This document shows, in pieces, positions 16,043 to 26,465 of a DNA stretch of 64,000 nucleotides. Both the position numbers and the translations under genes were made by a program. The notes under the pieces were generated by a model that was not told where the DNA came from, searched no databases, and saw nothing but the letters and a program-made list of their open reading frames with translations. The stretch is taken from assembly GCF_002786295.1 (NCBI RefSeq), contig NZ_PGTC01000010.1:496001-560000 (forward strand), in the 5' to 3' direction. Source of the DNA: Pseudooceanicola marinus (GTDB lineage: Bacteria; Pseudomonadota; Alphaproteobacteria; Rhodobacterales; Rhodobacteraceae). Numbering within the stretch: the stretch's first letter is position 1; each line of letters begins with the position of its first letter.

Positions 16043-17131
16043 ATGAATATCCACCCGAACGATCTGAAACCGGAAACCGAAGAGGCCAAAGCCGCCCTCG
16101 CGCTGTTGCGCGACTGGGTCGCCAAGGCCTCGGATGCCGAGATCAACGCGCTGGATCCGGCCGTGGCCCAGCTGTTGCCGGGGCAGGGGGGGTATCCCGT
16201 GCTGTCGCGCGACTATCCGCAGGATTTCGCCGTGGATGCGGCCTATCGCGCCACGCTGCCTGACCTGCAGAACGGCCCGGCCTCGCTGATCCGTGGCGCC
16301 CACGCGCCGATCCAGCACGTGGGCATCTCCAACTTCCGCCTGCCGATCCGCTTCCACACCCGCGACGGCGGCGATCAGACCCTGGAAAGCTCGGTCACCG
16401 GCACCGTCAGCCTGGAGGCCGACAAGAAGGGCATCAACATGTCCCGGATCATGCGCAGCTTCTACGGCCATGCCGAGAAGTGCTTCTCCTTCGGGGTGAT
16501 CGAGGCGGCGCTGGATGACTACAAATCGGATCTCGACAGTCTCGACGCCCGGATCATGATGCGGTTTTCCTACCCGGTGAAGCGTGAAAGCCTGCGCTCC
16601 GGCCTGGCGGGCTACCAGTATTACGACATCGCGCTGGAGGTCGTGGACGAAGGCGGGCAGCGCAACCGCTACATCCACCTCGATTACGTCTATTCCTCCA
16701 CCTGCCCCTGCTCGCTGGAGCTGTCGGAACACGCGCGCCGTGCCCGCGGCCAACTGGCCACGCCGCATTCGCAGCGGTCGGTGGCACGGATCTCGGTGCA
16801 GGTGCTGCCCGGCGACTGCCTGTGGTTCGAGGACCTGATCGACATGGCCCGCGTCGCCGTGCCGACCGAGACTCAGGTGATGGTCAAACGCGAGGACGAA
16901 CAGGCCTTTGCCGAGTTGAACGCCGCCAACCCGATCTTCGTCGAGGACGCGGCGCGGCTGTTCTGCGAAGAACTGCAAGGGGATGCGCGCATCGGCGATT
17001 TTCGCGTGGCGGCCAGCCACCAGGAAAGCCTGCATTCACATGACGCGGTGTCGATCCTGACCGAGGGGCCGACCTTCGCCGCCTCCAGCCTTGATCCGCG
17101 TTTCCTCGCCACGCTGCATCACGCTGGCTGA
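16043..17131 (+). CDS. folE2: GTP cyclohydrolase FolE2 (type IB)
   Basis: Converts GTP to 7,8-dihydroneopterin triphosphate, the first step of folate (and queuosine) synthesis; the FolE2 fold uses metals other than zinc and often replaces or backs up FolE. The 362 residues contain IQHVGISNFRLPIRF, TGTVSLEADKKGINMSRIMRSF, the Cys ligand in SSTCPCSLELSEHARR, ARISVQVLPG and FRVAASHQESLHSHDAV. Start ATG 16043 is preceded by a GGGGGAGGG-type ribosome-binding site. The folB and folP genes of the same pathway lie 40 kb away in this window. The roughly 210-base upstream gap has no recognised Zur site, although zinc regulation is common for this family. Confidence 0.95.
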   Translation: MNIHPNDLKPETEEAKAALALLRDWVAKASDAEINALDPAVAQLLPGQGGYPVLSRDYPQDFAVDAAYRATLPDLQNGPASLIRGAHAPIQHVGISNFRLPIRFHTRDGGDQTLESSVTGTVSLEADKKGINMSRIMRSFYGHAEKCFSFGVIEAALDDYKSDLDSLDARIMMRFSYPVKRESLRSGLAGYQYYDIALEVVDEGGQRNRYIHLDYVYSSTCPCSLELSEHARRARGQLATPHSQRSVARISVQVLPGDCLWFEDLIDMARVAVPTETQVMVKREDEQAFAELNAANPIFVEDAARLFCEELQGDARIGDFRVAASHQESLHSHDAVSILTEGPTFAASSLDPRFLATLHHAG

Positions 17132-17150
17132 TCGCGCGCCTCTTGCCGGA

Positions 17151-17167
17151 CGCCCATTTGATGGGCG
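17151..17167 (+). other. Hairpin after folE2
   Basis: Perfect 7-bp stem CGCCCAT/ATGGGCG with a 3-base loop, 20 bases after the folE2 stop. There is no T run, so it is only terminator-like. Confidence 0.45.
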
Positions 17168-17271
17168 CCTTGCCGCCGAAAGTGGCAGGGCCGGGGGCGT
17201 GATCGCGATTGCCCTTTCGTCCGCCGCGCGGCTTGCTACTCTCCAAGGGATTGGAGGGACACGCCATCAAC

Positions 17272-18093
17272 ATGGAGCTGCAGGAGATGCGCCCGAAGGC
17301 GCAGCGCCAGCCCCGCGCCCGCGGGGTGCTGCGGCTGTCCGCCCGCCCCGGTGCGCGCATCGGGCGGCTGCATCAGTCCGGATCGCTCAAGGCTCTGTTC
17401 CCCGCCTCCCGTCATGACACGCTCAACGCCGTTTTCCTGAACACCTCCGGCGGGGTGACGGGCGGCGATCGGTTCCACGTCGAGGCGGAGGCGGAGGCGG
17501 GTGCCTCGCTGATGCTGACCTCCCAGGCGGCTGAACGGTTCTACCGCGCGCAACCCGATGAAACCGGTGCGATGGACATCGCCCTGACCGTCGGTGCCGG
17601 CGCGCGACTGGACTGGCTGCCGCAGGAAACGATCCTGTTCGATGGCGCCCGGGTGCGGCGCAGCTTCCGCGTCGACCTGGCCGAAGATGCCCGTTTCCTG
17701 GCGGTGGAGCCGCTGGTGTCGGGCCGTTTGGCCATGGGCGAGTTTGTACATTCCGGATTTCAATCGGATATATGGCGGGTGTATCGCGCAGGTAAATTGA
17801 CTTTTGCCGACAATTTTCGCCTGATCGGTGACATCGACGCGCAGCTGGCGCAGCCGGGGGTCGCAGCGGGCAATCGGGCCATGGCGGCCCTGCTGTTCGC
17901 CGCCCCGGGGGCGGAAACGCTGCTGCCGGCGCTGCGCGACCTTCTGGGTCCGCTGGGGGGCGCAAGTTGTGTCGCCAAGGACCTTCTCTTTGCACGGATC
18001 CTGGCCGAAGATGGGTATGAGCTGCGACGCCGACTCATCCCGGCCATCACGCGGCTTTCGGGCCAGGACATTCCCAAGACGTGGACGCTTTGA
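17272..18093 (+). CDS. ureD: Urease accessory protein UreD
   Basis: Chaperone that binds apo-urease and, with UreF and UreG, delivers nickel. The roughly 273-residue protein has the family blocks LNTSGGVTGGDRF, LTSQAAERFYRA, LDWLPQETILFDGARVRRSF and GRLAMGEF. It is the first gene of the urease locus and ends three bases before ureA. ATG 17272 is used; ATG 17287 would also be possible, and the GGAGGG at 17252 is a little distant from either. The central part (nt 17745-17815) is noticeably less GC-rich than its surroundings. Identification is secure. Confidence 0.93.
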   Translation: MELQEMRPKAQRQPRARGVLRLSARPGARIGRLHQSGSLKALFPASRHDTLNAVFLNTSGGVTGGDRFHVEAEAEAGASLMLTSQAAERFYRAQPDETGAMDIALTVGAGARLDWLPQETILFDGARVRRSFRVDLAEDARFLAVEPLVSGRLAMGEFVHSGFQSDIWRVYRAGKLTFADNFRLIGDIDAQLAQPGVAAGNRAMAALLFAAPGAETLLPALRDLLGPLGGASCVAKDLLFARILAEDGYELRRRLIPAITRLSGQDIPKTWTL

Positions 18094-18096
18094 CAC

Positions 18097-18399
18097 ATGC
18101 AGCTAACTCCCCGTGAGAAAGACAAACTTCTGGTGGCCATGGCGGCCGAGGTGGCGCGCAAGCGGCTGGCCCGCGGCGTCAAGCTGAACCACCCCGAGGC
18201 GATTGCCCTGATCACCGACGCGGTGGTCGAGGGGGCGCGCGACGGGCGCAGCGTGGCCGAGATGATGGAGGCCGGCGCCCAGGTCATCACTGCCGAGCAA
18301 TGCATGGAGGGCGTCGCCTCGATGATCCACGAGGTCCAGGTCGAGGCCACCTTCCCGGATGGCACCAAGCTGGTGACCGTCCACAACCCGATCCGCTAG
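18097..18399 (+). CDS. ureA: Urease gamma subunit
   Basis: Structural gamma subunit of urease (urea to ammonia and carbamate). All 100 residues match the family length, from [20 protein letters not shown] through [42 protein letters not shown] and the C-terminal [14 protein letters not shown]. It begins three bases after ureD, so is translationally linked to it. A 36-residue ORF separates it from ureB. Confidence 0.97.
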   Translation: MQLTPREKDKLLVAMAAEVARKRLARGVKLNHPEAIALITDAVVEGARDGRSVAEMMEAGAQVITAEQCMEGVASMIHEVQVEATFPDGTKLVTVHNPIR

Positions 18400-18457
18400 G
18401 GCCGATCCGTTAAGGCCGAACCGCAAAGGCACAACCTTAAGAAAGGAGCGCAAGCAA

Positions 18458-18568
18458 ATGAGCTTTCTGGAGAAACTCCTGGCGCTACTGGGCCCGAAAC
18501 AGCAACCGGCCCCGATCCCCGTGCGCGTAGAGAAGCCGAAGCGCGCGCCCTGGGAGGGACGTCGATGA
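18458..18568 (+). CDS. 36-residue ORF between ureA and ureB
   Basis: A candidate small gene encoding [20 protein letters not shown] and then a basic tail ([16 protein letters not shown], pI high). It has a good ribosome-binding site (AAAGGAG at 18442-18448, about nine bases upstream), and its TGA overlaps the ureB ATG (ATGA), the standard sign of translational coupling. The N-terminal ten residues form a short hydrophobic amphipathic helix and the rest is Pro/Lys/Arg-rich. No function is recognised; it may simply couple ureA to ureB translation or be a small urease-associated peptide. Short Pro-rich ORFs can arise by chance, hence moderate confidence. Confidence 0.6.
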   Translation: MSFLEKLLALLGPKQQPAPIPVRVEKPKRAPWEGRR

Positions 18569-18870
18569 TCCCCGGTGAACTGCTGCCCGCAGAGGGCAGC
18601 CTGACGCTGAACGACGGGATCCAGTCGGTGGCGCTGATGGTGGCCAATACCGGGGATCGCCCGGTGCAGGTCGGGAGCCACTACCATTTCGCCGAGGCCA
18701 ACCCGGCGCTGGATTTCGACCGCGCCGCGGCCCATGGGCTGCGTCTGGATATCGCGGCCGGCACCGCCGTGCGGTTCGAGCCGGGCCAGCGTCGTGAGGT
18801 GCAGCTGATCCCCATCGGGGGCGGTCGCAGAATCTACGGATTCAATCAACAGGTCATGGGCGCGCTCTGA
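18565..18870 (+). CDS. ureB: Urease beta subunit
   Basis: Structural beta subunit of urease, 101 residues. Family blocks are [63 protein letters not shown] and the C-terminal [14 protein letters not shown]. The ATG overlaps the stop of the 36-residue ORF upstream. It is not fused to ureA, unlike in Helicobacter. Confidence 0.97.
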   Translation: MIPGELLPAEGSLTLNDGIQSVALMVANTGDRPVQVGSHYHFAEANPALDFDRAAAHGLRLDIAAGTAVRFEPGQRREVQLIPIGGGRRIYGFNQQVMGAL

Positions 18871-18959
18871 CGCGACCCGGGGCCACGAGGGGACGGGCAG
18901 ATCGGCGGGGGCGTCCCGCCGGAACGTGACGTGGACGCAACGCGAAAGGGATAGACCTA

Positions 18960-19628
18960 ATGATGGACGCGACGCAGATCATGATCCGCCAGGCCAGTTT
19001 CGTGCAGGGACTGTTTGTCGGCTCCGCGCGGATGGCCGAATGGCAGATGCGCTTTTCCCAGGCGATGCTGAGGGCGATGCTGGATGACCCGCTGCCCGAT
19101 GTTTCGCCCCATCCGGCCCCCGAGGGCGCCGAGGCGGTCCCGGCGCTGACGCCGAAACCGGCACCGCGGCGCAAGCCCGCCGCCCGCAAGGCGCCGGCAA
19201 AGCGGGCCTCGACCGCGAAGACGGCCACACCCGCAGCCGCGGACACCCCTGCGGCAAAGCCGGCCGCCCAGACGACTGCCGGTAGCGACGCGAAACCGGC
19301 CGCCCGCAAGGCCGCGCCCAAGCCGGCCGCGAAACCCGCATCGACACCGGCCACCCGGGCCCAGACCGCGGCGGACGCCGCCGCCAAGGGCGCAGCCTCC
19401 GGGACGGAAGCCAAGGCAGCGCCCGCGACGACGCCGAAACCGGAGGCGAAAGCCGAGGCCGCGAAGACTGGTGCATCCAAGACCGAGGCCAAGGCCGCGA
19501 GCGCCTCGCAACCGGCGCCCAAGGCGGAGGGCAAACCGGAGGCCGAGGCGAGGGCGCGCCGCCCGCGTCAGCCCTCGGCGCCGCCTTCGATGCCCGACAG
19601 CCCTGCCAACAAGAGCGACGACAGCTAA
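18960..19628 (+). CDS. Ala/Lys/Pro-rich protein inside the urease locus
   Basis: A 222-residue protein in two parts. Residues 1-45 (MMDATQIMIRQASFVQGLFV onward) form a possible amphipathic helix with RMAEWQMRFSQAMLRAML, faintly like the start of phasin proteins. Residues from about 60 to the end are low-complexity Ala/Lys/Pro/Thr repeats (KPAA, AKPA, KAAP units), like the tails of histone-H1-like or phasin-related proteins. It lies 89 bases after ureB and 33 before ureC, same strand, so it is probably co-transcribed. A role in granule or nucleoid binding, or in urease assembly, is only conjecture; I do not recognise a described function. Confidence 0.75.
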   Translation: MMDATQIMIRQASFVQGLFVGSARMAEWQMRFSQAMLRAMLDDPLPDVSPHPAPEGAEAVPALTPKPAPRRKPAARKAPAKRASTAKTATPAAADTPAAKPAAQTTAGSDAKPAARKAAPKPAAKPASTPATRAQTAADAAAKGAASGTEAKAAPATTPKPEAKAEAAKTGASKTEAKAASASQPAPKAEGKPEAEARARRPRQPSAPPSMPDSPANKSDDS

Positions 19629-19661
19629 GTCGCGTCGAAAGATCCTTCAGGAGCCACCCGA

Positions 19662-21412
<1,751 letters not shown>

Positions 21413-21413
<1 letters not shown>

Positions 21414-22042
21414 TGCGCCCCGCTGCCGCATTCTGCCTGTCCCTACCGGCTGTGCTGCTGGCCGGGGCGGCGCTGGCCCGTTGCCCGACGTCGGACGACA
21501 TTTCGGCGGGCATCGTCTATTCCAACACGGTCGCGGGGCAGGAGAGCATCAATGTCGCCTTCGGCACCACGGCCTATCTCGCCTCCTATTACGAGCTGGG
21601 CGACCAGGGGCTGACCAAGCAGTTCCTGATGCTGAAGGGGGTCTATCCGCAGACCCTGACGGCGATCACCGCCGCCGAAGTGCTGACGATCTCCTACCAC
21701 TACCCCGTGGGGCAGGCGGAGTTCCCGGAGCCGCGCGAAGGCGTGTCCTGGCAGGTCGAGGCGGTCGTGGCCCAGGGGGCCGACAGCCTGACCGAAACCC
21801 AGAGCTACACCTTCGGCCGCGAGGAGGAGCGCGAGATCGGCGACTGCACCTTCGGCGTCATCCCCTATGACATCGAGACCCGCAGCGAGGCCTATGGCGC
21901 CCAGGTGCTGGGGATGTTCTACGTGCCGGTTCTTGGCGTGGCCTTTCCCGACGTCAGGCGCGATCTGCCCGAGTCGGGAGAGGTGGCGTTCAGCGAGAGC
22001 ATGACCACATACCCAGCGCTTCTGGCGCAATGGGGCAACTGA
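21413..22042 (+). CDS. Secreted hypothetical protein coupled to ureC
   Basis: A 209-residue protein with a signal peptide (MRPAAAFCLSLPAVLLAGAA, cleavage near ALA-RC). The mature part begins CPTSDDISAGIVYSNTV and has the look of an all-beta periplasmic protein with two cysteines (RCPTSD, GDCTFG). The start codon overlaps the ureC stop (TGATG), so translation is coupled. I do not recognise a family. Its place inside the urease locus suggests an envelope partner or a passenger gene. It is followed by about 280 bases with a palindrome and the DUF1127 gene. Confidence 0.75.
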
Positions 22043-22062
22043 GGGGCGATCCTTGACAAGTC

Positions 22063-22074
22063 TTGTGATCACAA
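22063..22074. promoter_or_regulatory. Perfect 12-bp palindrome TTGTGATCACAA
   Basis: Located between the secreted-protein gene and the DUF1127 gene, five bases after a TTGACA hexamer (22053-22058). It resembles a dimeric regulator operator but I cannot name the factor. Confidence 0.45.
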
Positions 22075-22326
22075 AGTTCGTCGGGGTGGGGAAATCGCCT
22101 TGTGTGGCAGGGCTTTCCCCGGATCTGGCCACGCTGCAATGCGGCGCCTTTCTGGAAAGAGTTATGCGTTTGGCGCAAGTGGGGTCTGCAAGCCCCTTTA
22201 AATCAAGGCTTTCTGCGTTGCGGCAAGCGCATGGCGGTAATGAGGGATTGAAAATGGTAAGGGCGCAAGAGCTGACCTATTGTGAGTGTCAATCAACGGA
22301 CGAACCAGACATTCACGAGGTCCCCC

Positions 22327-22551
22327 ATGGCAACCGTTTCCAGCCACGTTTCCGCTCCCGCCGGCATTTTCGCAAAGCTGTCGGCCTTCTTCCACTCCGT
22401 CTCCGTGGCCCTGGTGGCCTACATGGAACGCCGCACCCGTGCCGATCAGATCGCTGCGCTGCAAGCCAAGTCCGACGAGGAACTGGCCAAGATGGGCGTC
22501 AACCGCGACAATATCCCGGCCTACGTCTTCCGCGATCTGTTCTACGTCTGA
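22327..22551 (+). CDS. DUF1127 domain small protein
   Basis: A 74-residue basic protein. The C-terminal half (ALVAYMERRTRADQIAALQAKSDEELAKMG, residues about 33-62) is the DUF1127 motif, with RxxxxQxxALxxxSDEELxxxGxxRxxIP; in other alphaproteobacteria such Arg-rich proteins affect phosphate, arginine or RNA metabolism. The end AYVFRDLFYV is typical. It has a GAGG ribosome-binding site and a leader of about 280 bases, so it probably has its own promoter and is not a urease gene proper, though it splits ureC from ureE. The function here is unknown. Confidence 0.85.
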   Translation: MATVSSHVSAPAGIFAKLSAFFHSVSVALVAYMERRTRADQIAALQAKSDEELAKMGVNRDNIPAYVFRDLFYV

Positions 22552-22638
22552 TCGCCGTTTGGCCGATGCGGGGCGCCGCCGCGCGCCGCTCGGGCCATCC
22601 GGCTGTCAGGGAATGGTTCCCGGTAGCGGAGGTGCGTC

Positions 22639-23418
22639 ATGCCTGATCGTGCCCCAGTCAAGAGAGCCCTGACAGCCCTCAGATCCGCCGAAATGGACGC
22701 GCCCCGTTTCGACGACCTTGTGACGCTCGACTACGAAGAGCGTTTCTTCCGGCGCAAGGGCCTTGTGACCGACGGCGGGGAGCGCATCCTCGCCGATCTG
22801 GCCCAGACCCTGTCGCTGGACGACGGCGACGCGCTGCAGCTTGAGGATGGCCGACTGATCGGCATCCGGGCCGCCCCCGAACCCCTGCTGAAAGTCACCG
22901 GAGAGGCGCTGCCCCGTCTGGCGTGGCACATCGGCAACCGTCATACCCCCTGCGAGATCACCGCCTCGGCCCTGTTCATCCGCCAAGACAAGGTCATTGC
23001 CGAGATGCTGCGCCACCTCGGCGCCACCGTGGAAACCGTCATGGCGCCCTTCCTGCCGGAGGGCGGGGCCTATGGTCACGGGCGCACCCATGCCCATGAA
23101 CATGGCGCCACCCTGCACGACGGGGCACACGGACATTCCCATGCCCACGATCACGACCATGGGCATTCGCAAGACCATGGCCACGCGCATCCGCACGATC
23201 ACGGACATGTTCACCACCATTCCTCCCACGATGATCCGGATGTGCAGTCCGAGGATGAGACGACGCGCGGCGCACGTACGGCACGCAAGCGCCACGGGCA
23301 CACGCACCACCATTCCTCGCACGACGACTTCGGCGCCCTGACCGAGGACGTGGATGGCGACGGCGGCCCCCGCGCACCGGGCCACGGCCCCCTGGGTGAT
23401 CATGACCGCGACCACTGA
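22639..23418 (+). CDS. ureE: Urease accessory protein UreE (His-rich)
   Basis: Nickel metallochaperone. Residues about 20-150 carry the UreE N- and C-terminal domains (TLDYEERFFRRKGLVTDGG, LEDGRLIGIRAAPEPLLKV, WHIGNRHTPCEI with the conserved metal-binding His, MLRHLGATVETVMAPFLPEGGAYGHG). An unusually long His/Asp-rich tail of about 110 residues follows, with alternating HGH, HDH and HHHSSHDD units that would store many nickel ions. The family without such a tail is about 150-160 residues; here it is 259. The ureF start lies 17 bases inside its 3' end. Start ATG 22639 has a GGAGG upstream. Confidence 0.92.
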   Translation: MPDRAPVKRALTALRSAEMDAPRFDDLVTLDYEERFFRRKGLVTDGGERILADLAQTLSLDDGDALQLEDGRLIGIRAAPEPLLKVTGEALPRLAWHIGNRHTPCEITASALFIRQDKVIAEMLRHLGATVETVMAPFLPEGGAYGHGRTHAHEHGATLHDGAHGHSHAHDHDHGHSQDHGHAHPHDHGHVHHHSSHDDPDVQSEDETTRGARTARKRHGHTHHHSSHDDFGALTEDVDGDGGPRAPGHGPLGDHDRDH

Positions 23419-24052
23419 TCCGGCGCTGATCCTCCACCGCTGGCTGTCCCCCGCCTACCCGGTGGGGGCCTTTGCCTATTCCCACGGGATCGAGGCGGCG
23501 GTGGCCGAAGGCTGGCTGACCAATGCAGACCAGACCGGTGCCTGGCTGCGCGACGTGGCCTTGAAGGGCGCCGGGCAGAATGACGCGATCCTGCTGGCCG
23601 CCGCCTGGCGCGCCGAGACGCCCGAAAGGTTGGCGGAAATTGCCGCGCTGGCCTCCGCCCTGGCCCCCTCGGCCAACCGCCGGCTGGAAACCGAAGCCCA
23701 GGGCGCGGCCTTTGCCCGCACGACGGCCGCGGTGCACGGGATCGCCCTTTATCCGGCGCCCTATCCGGTGGTGCTGGGCCGGGCCGCGCGGCTCATGAAC
23801 CTGCCGCTGGAGATGACCCTGCGCCTCTTCCTGCTGGCCTTCCTGTCGAACCTCACCTCCGCCGCGATCCGCCTGGTGCCCCTGGGCCAGACCGACGGTC
23901 AGCGCATACTTTCGGCGCTGGAGCCGCTGTGCGCCGAGCTTGCCGCCACGGCTGCGCCAAGCGATCTCGACGCCCTTGGCTCTTGTGCTGTAATGTCCGA
24001 CATTGCGGCGATGCGGCAGGAGGTGCTGACCACGCGCCTTTTCCGTTCCTGA
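23402..24052 (+). CDS. ureF: Urease accessory protein UreF
   Basis: Helical GTPase-regulating chaperone of the UreD-UreF-UreG complex. The 216 residues contain [21 protein letters not shown] (the family N-terminal signature), [38 protein letters not shown] and [20 protein letters not shown]. The start at 23402 lies inside the His-rich end of ureE (17-base overlap), implying coupled translation. Start alternatives upstream would read through the ureE tail in another frame and lack family similarity. Confidence 0.94.
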   Translation: MTATTDPALILHRWLSPAYPVGAFAYSHGIEAAVAEGWLTNADQTGAWLRDVALKGAGQNDAILLAAAWRAETPERLAEIAALASALAPSANRRLETEAQGAAFARTTAAVHGIALYPAPYPVVLGRAARLMNLPLEMTLRLFLLAFLSNLTSAAIRLVPLGQTDGQRILSALEPLCAELAATAAPSDLDALGSCAVMSDIAAMRQEVLTTRLFRS

Positions 24053-24089
24053 CCGACCACGCCACCACGACCTGACACGAGGTATCCCG

Positions 24090-24716
24090 ATGACCAGCTC
24101 CCCTCACGGCCCCCTGCGGATCGGCCTCGGCGGCCCGGTGGGCGCCGGCAAGACCTCCCTCACGGCCGCGCTCTGCCGTCGCCTGCGCGATGACCTGTCC
24201 ATCGCCGTGGTCACCAACGACATTTACACCCAGGAAGACGCCGAGGCGCTGGTGCGGATGCAGGCGCTGTCCTCGGACCGCATTCGCGGGGTGGAAACGG
24301 GCGGCTGCCCCCATACGGCGATCCGCGAGGATGCCTCGATCAACCTGGCCGCCATCGACGACCTGATGGCGCGCTTCCCGGATCTCGACGCGGTTTTCGT
24401 CGAATCGGGCGGCGACAACCTGTCGGCCACCTTCTCGCCGGAGCTGGCGGATGTGACGATCTATGTGATCGACGTGGCCGCGGGCGAGGAAATCCCCCGC
24501 AAGGGCGGCCCCGCCGTCACCCGCTCCGACATCCTGGTCATCAACAAGACCGACCTGGCCCCCTACGTGGGCGCGGACCTGTCGGTGATGGAACGCGACG
24601 CCAAGGCACAGCGCGGCGCGCGGCCCTTTGTCTTCACCAATCTCAAGACGGGGGAGGGGCTGGACCAGGTCCTGACCCTTCTGGAAGAGATCGGCGGCCT
24701 CGCCGTGCCCGCCTGA
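24090..24716 (+). CDS. ureG: Urease accessory GTPase UreG
   Basis: SIMIBI-class GTPase that powers nickel insertion. Motifs are the P-loop [11 protein letters not shown] near residue 15, [13 protein letters not shown], the CPH metal-binding motif in [34 protein letters not shown] and the NKTD specificity motif near residue 152. Length (208) is normal. trkH starts five bases after its stop. Confidence 0.97.
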   Translation: MTSSPHGPLRIGLGGPVGAGKTSLTAALCRRLRDDLSIAVVTNDIYTQEDAEALVRMQALSSDRIRGVETGGCPHTAIREDASINLAAIDDLMARFPDLDAVFVESGGDNLSATFSPELADVTIYVIDVAAGEEIPRKGGPAVTRSDILVINKTDLAPYVGADLSVMERDAKAQRGARPFVFTNLKTGEGLDQVLTLLEEIGGLAVPA

Positions 24717-24720
24717 TCCG

Positions 24721-26208
24721 ATGGCCAACCTGGATGTGCCCCGCGGTCAGAGCCTGACCCTGATCGACTTCCGCCCCATTGGCTACGTGATCGGCCTGCT
24801 GGTGGCGGTGCTGGGGCTGACCATGCTGGTGCCGCTGGCGATGGACATCGCCGATGGCAACGGCCACTGGCCGGTGTTCTTCGAGAGCTTCCTCATCACC
24901 TTCACCGTGGGCAGTCTGACCTCGCTCGCCTGCCAGAACGGCGCGCGCGAGGGGCTGACCCTGCAGCAGACTTTCATCCTGACGACCGGTCTCTGGGCGA
25001 TGCTGCCGCTCTTCGGAGCGCTCCCCTTCATCATGGGGGCGACACAGGCCGATTTCACCGACGCCTATTTCGAGGCGATGTCGGGAATGACCACGACCGG
25101 CTCCACGGTGTTCTCCGGCTTGCAGGATCTGCCGCGAGGGCTGAACCTGTGGCGCGGCATCCTGCAATGGCTGGGCGGCATCGGGATCATCGTCGTGGCC
25201 ATGGTGTTCCTGCCGGAACTGCGGGTGGGCGGTATGCAGATGTTCCGCTCTGAGGCCTTCGAGACGATGGGGAAGATCCTGCCCAAGGCCTCGGCCATCG
25301 CGGGACAGATCTCGGTGATCTACGTCGGCCTGACCGTGGCCTGCATGCTGACCTACCTGATTTTGGGCATGGATCCCTACAATGCGACGGTTCATGCGCT
25401 GACCACCATGTCGACCGGGGGCTTTTCCACCTCCGACGCCAGCTTCGGTGTCTTCCAGGGACCGATGGAATATGCCGCCTCCTTCTACATGATCGCCGCG
25501 GCACTGCCCTTCGTGCGCTACGTGCAGATGCTGAACGGCAACCGCATCGCGCTGTTCCGGGACACCCAGGTGCATGGCTTCATCGGCACCATTGCCGTGC
25601 TGGTGGTCGTCTCGGCCATCGTGCTGCTGCATATCTTCCCGCATCACTGGGAACAGGCGGTGCGCGAAAGCCTGTTCAACATCGTCTCGATCATGTCCGG
25701 TACCGGCTATGCCTCGGTCGATTACATGCAGTGGGGCGCCTTCCTCATCACCATGTTCTTCTTCATCGGCCTGATCGGGGGCTGCGCGGGGTCCACCGCC
25801 TGTTCGGTGAAGATCTTCCGCTACCAAATCCTGCTGATTTCCATCAAGGCGCAGATCAAGCGGATCCACTCGCCGCACGGGGTCTTCTCGCTGCGCTATG
25901 ACGGCAACAAGCTGGACGAGGACGTGCTGGCCTCGGTCATGTCCTTCTTCGTCTTCTTCACCGTCTCGGTGGGCGTCTTCTCGGTGGCACTGGCGCTGAC
26001 CGGGCTCGACTTCATCACCTCCCTGTCGGGCGCGGCCACGGCGCTGGCCAATATCGGGCCGGGCCTCGGCGACATCATCGGCCCTGCGGGCAACTTCGGC
26101 CCGCTGAACGACACAGCGAAATGGGTGCTGATCATCGGCATGCTCTGCGGCCGGCTGGAGCTGATGGTGGTCTATGCCATGCTGACCGTGCGGTTCTGGC
26201 GCGGCTGA
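24721..26208 (+). CDS. trkH: TrkH-family potassium uptake protein
   Basis: Translocating subunit of the Trk potassium transporter. The 495-residue membrane protein has four MPM repeats; selectivity-filter loops are recognisable at MSGMTTTGSTVFSG, LTTMSTGGFSTSDASFG, VSIMSGTGYASVDY and TALANIGPGLGDIIGPAGN. It begins immediately after ureG. No trkA is visible here. Coupling to the urease locus may be accidental, or potassium uptake may be co-regulated with ammonium production. It is followed by a bidirectional terminator. Confidence 0.92.
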   Translation: MANLDVPRGQSLTLIDFRPIGYVIGLLVAVLGLTMLVPLAMDIADGNGHWPVFFESFLITFTVGSLTSLACQNGAREGLTLQQTFILTTGLWAMLPLFGALPFIMGATQADFTDAYFEAMSGMTTTGSTVFSGLQDLPRGLNLWRGILQWLGGIGIIVVAMVFLPELRVGGMQMFRSEAFETMGKILPKASAIAGQISVIYVGLTVACMLTYLILGMDPYNATVHALTTMSTGGFSTSDASFGVFQGPMEYAASFYMIAAALPFVRYVQMLNGNRIALFRDTQVHGFIGTIAVLVVVSAIVLLHIFPHHWEQAVRESLFNIVSIMSGTGYASVDYMQWGAFLITMFFFIGLIGGCAGSTACSVKIFRYQILLISIKAQIKRIHSPHGVFSLRYDGNKLDEDVLASVMSFFVFFTVSVGVFSVALALTGLDFITSLSGAATALANIGPGLGDIIGPAGNFGPLNDTAKWVLIIGMLCGRLELMVVYAMLTVRFWRG

Positions 26209-26367
26209 TACCTGCATGGGCGGCGCTAGCGCCGTCCGGCTGGCCGTCCGTTCGTCGCGTTTCCCTTGCCTGACCCGGCGATCCTCATGGTGCGGCACCA
26301 GAAAGCGGCTGCGGCGGAGGTGGTCTATCCGCAGAATGTGGCGGGAGGCGGCTGGGCCGAGAAAGAG

Positions 26368-26394
26368 AAAAGGCGCCCGGGTGGGGCGCCTTTT
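26368..26394. terminator. Bidirectional terminator after trkH
   Basis: 11-bp stem with AAAAGGCGCCC (26368-26378) and GGGCGCCTTTT (26384-26394), a 5-base loop and T/A runs on both sides. It lies in a 317-base region without genes (26209-26525) that otherwise holds only the two repeat features listed next. Confidence 0.88.
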
Positions 26395-26421
26395 GCATTT
26401 GGTCCGTCTGTGGGGGCCGGA

Positions 26422-26465
26422 CTGGGCTCTGCCCGGGCGCCGTTCAGCCAGCTGGGCTCTGCCCG
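26422..26465 (+). repeat. Direct repeat, 14 bases, itself hairpin-forming
   Basis: CTGGGCTCTGCCCG occurs at 26422-26435 and 26452-26465; each copy can fold GGGC/GCCC. The second copy touches the larger palindromic element next to it. Confidence 0.75.

Noticed and set aside
17182-17200. Sigma-54 promoter-like TGGCA...GC before ureD
   Set aside because: The GG to GC spacing is one base too long for the invariant GG-N10-GC, so I do not call nitrogen-responsive control from sequence.
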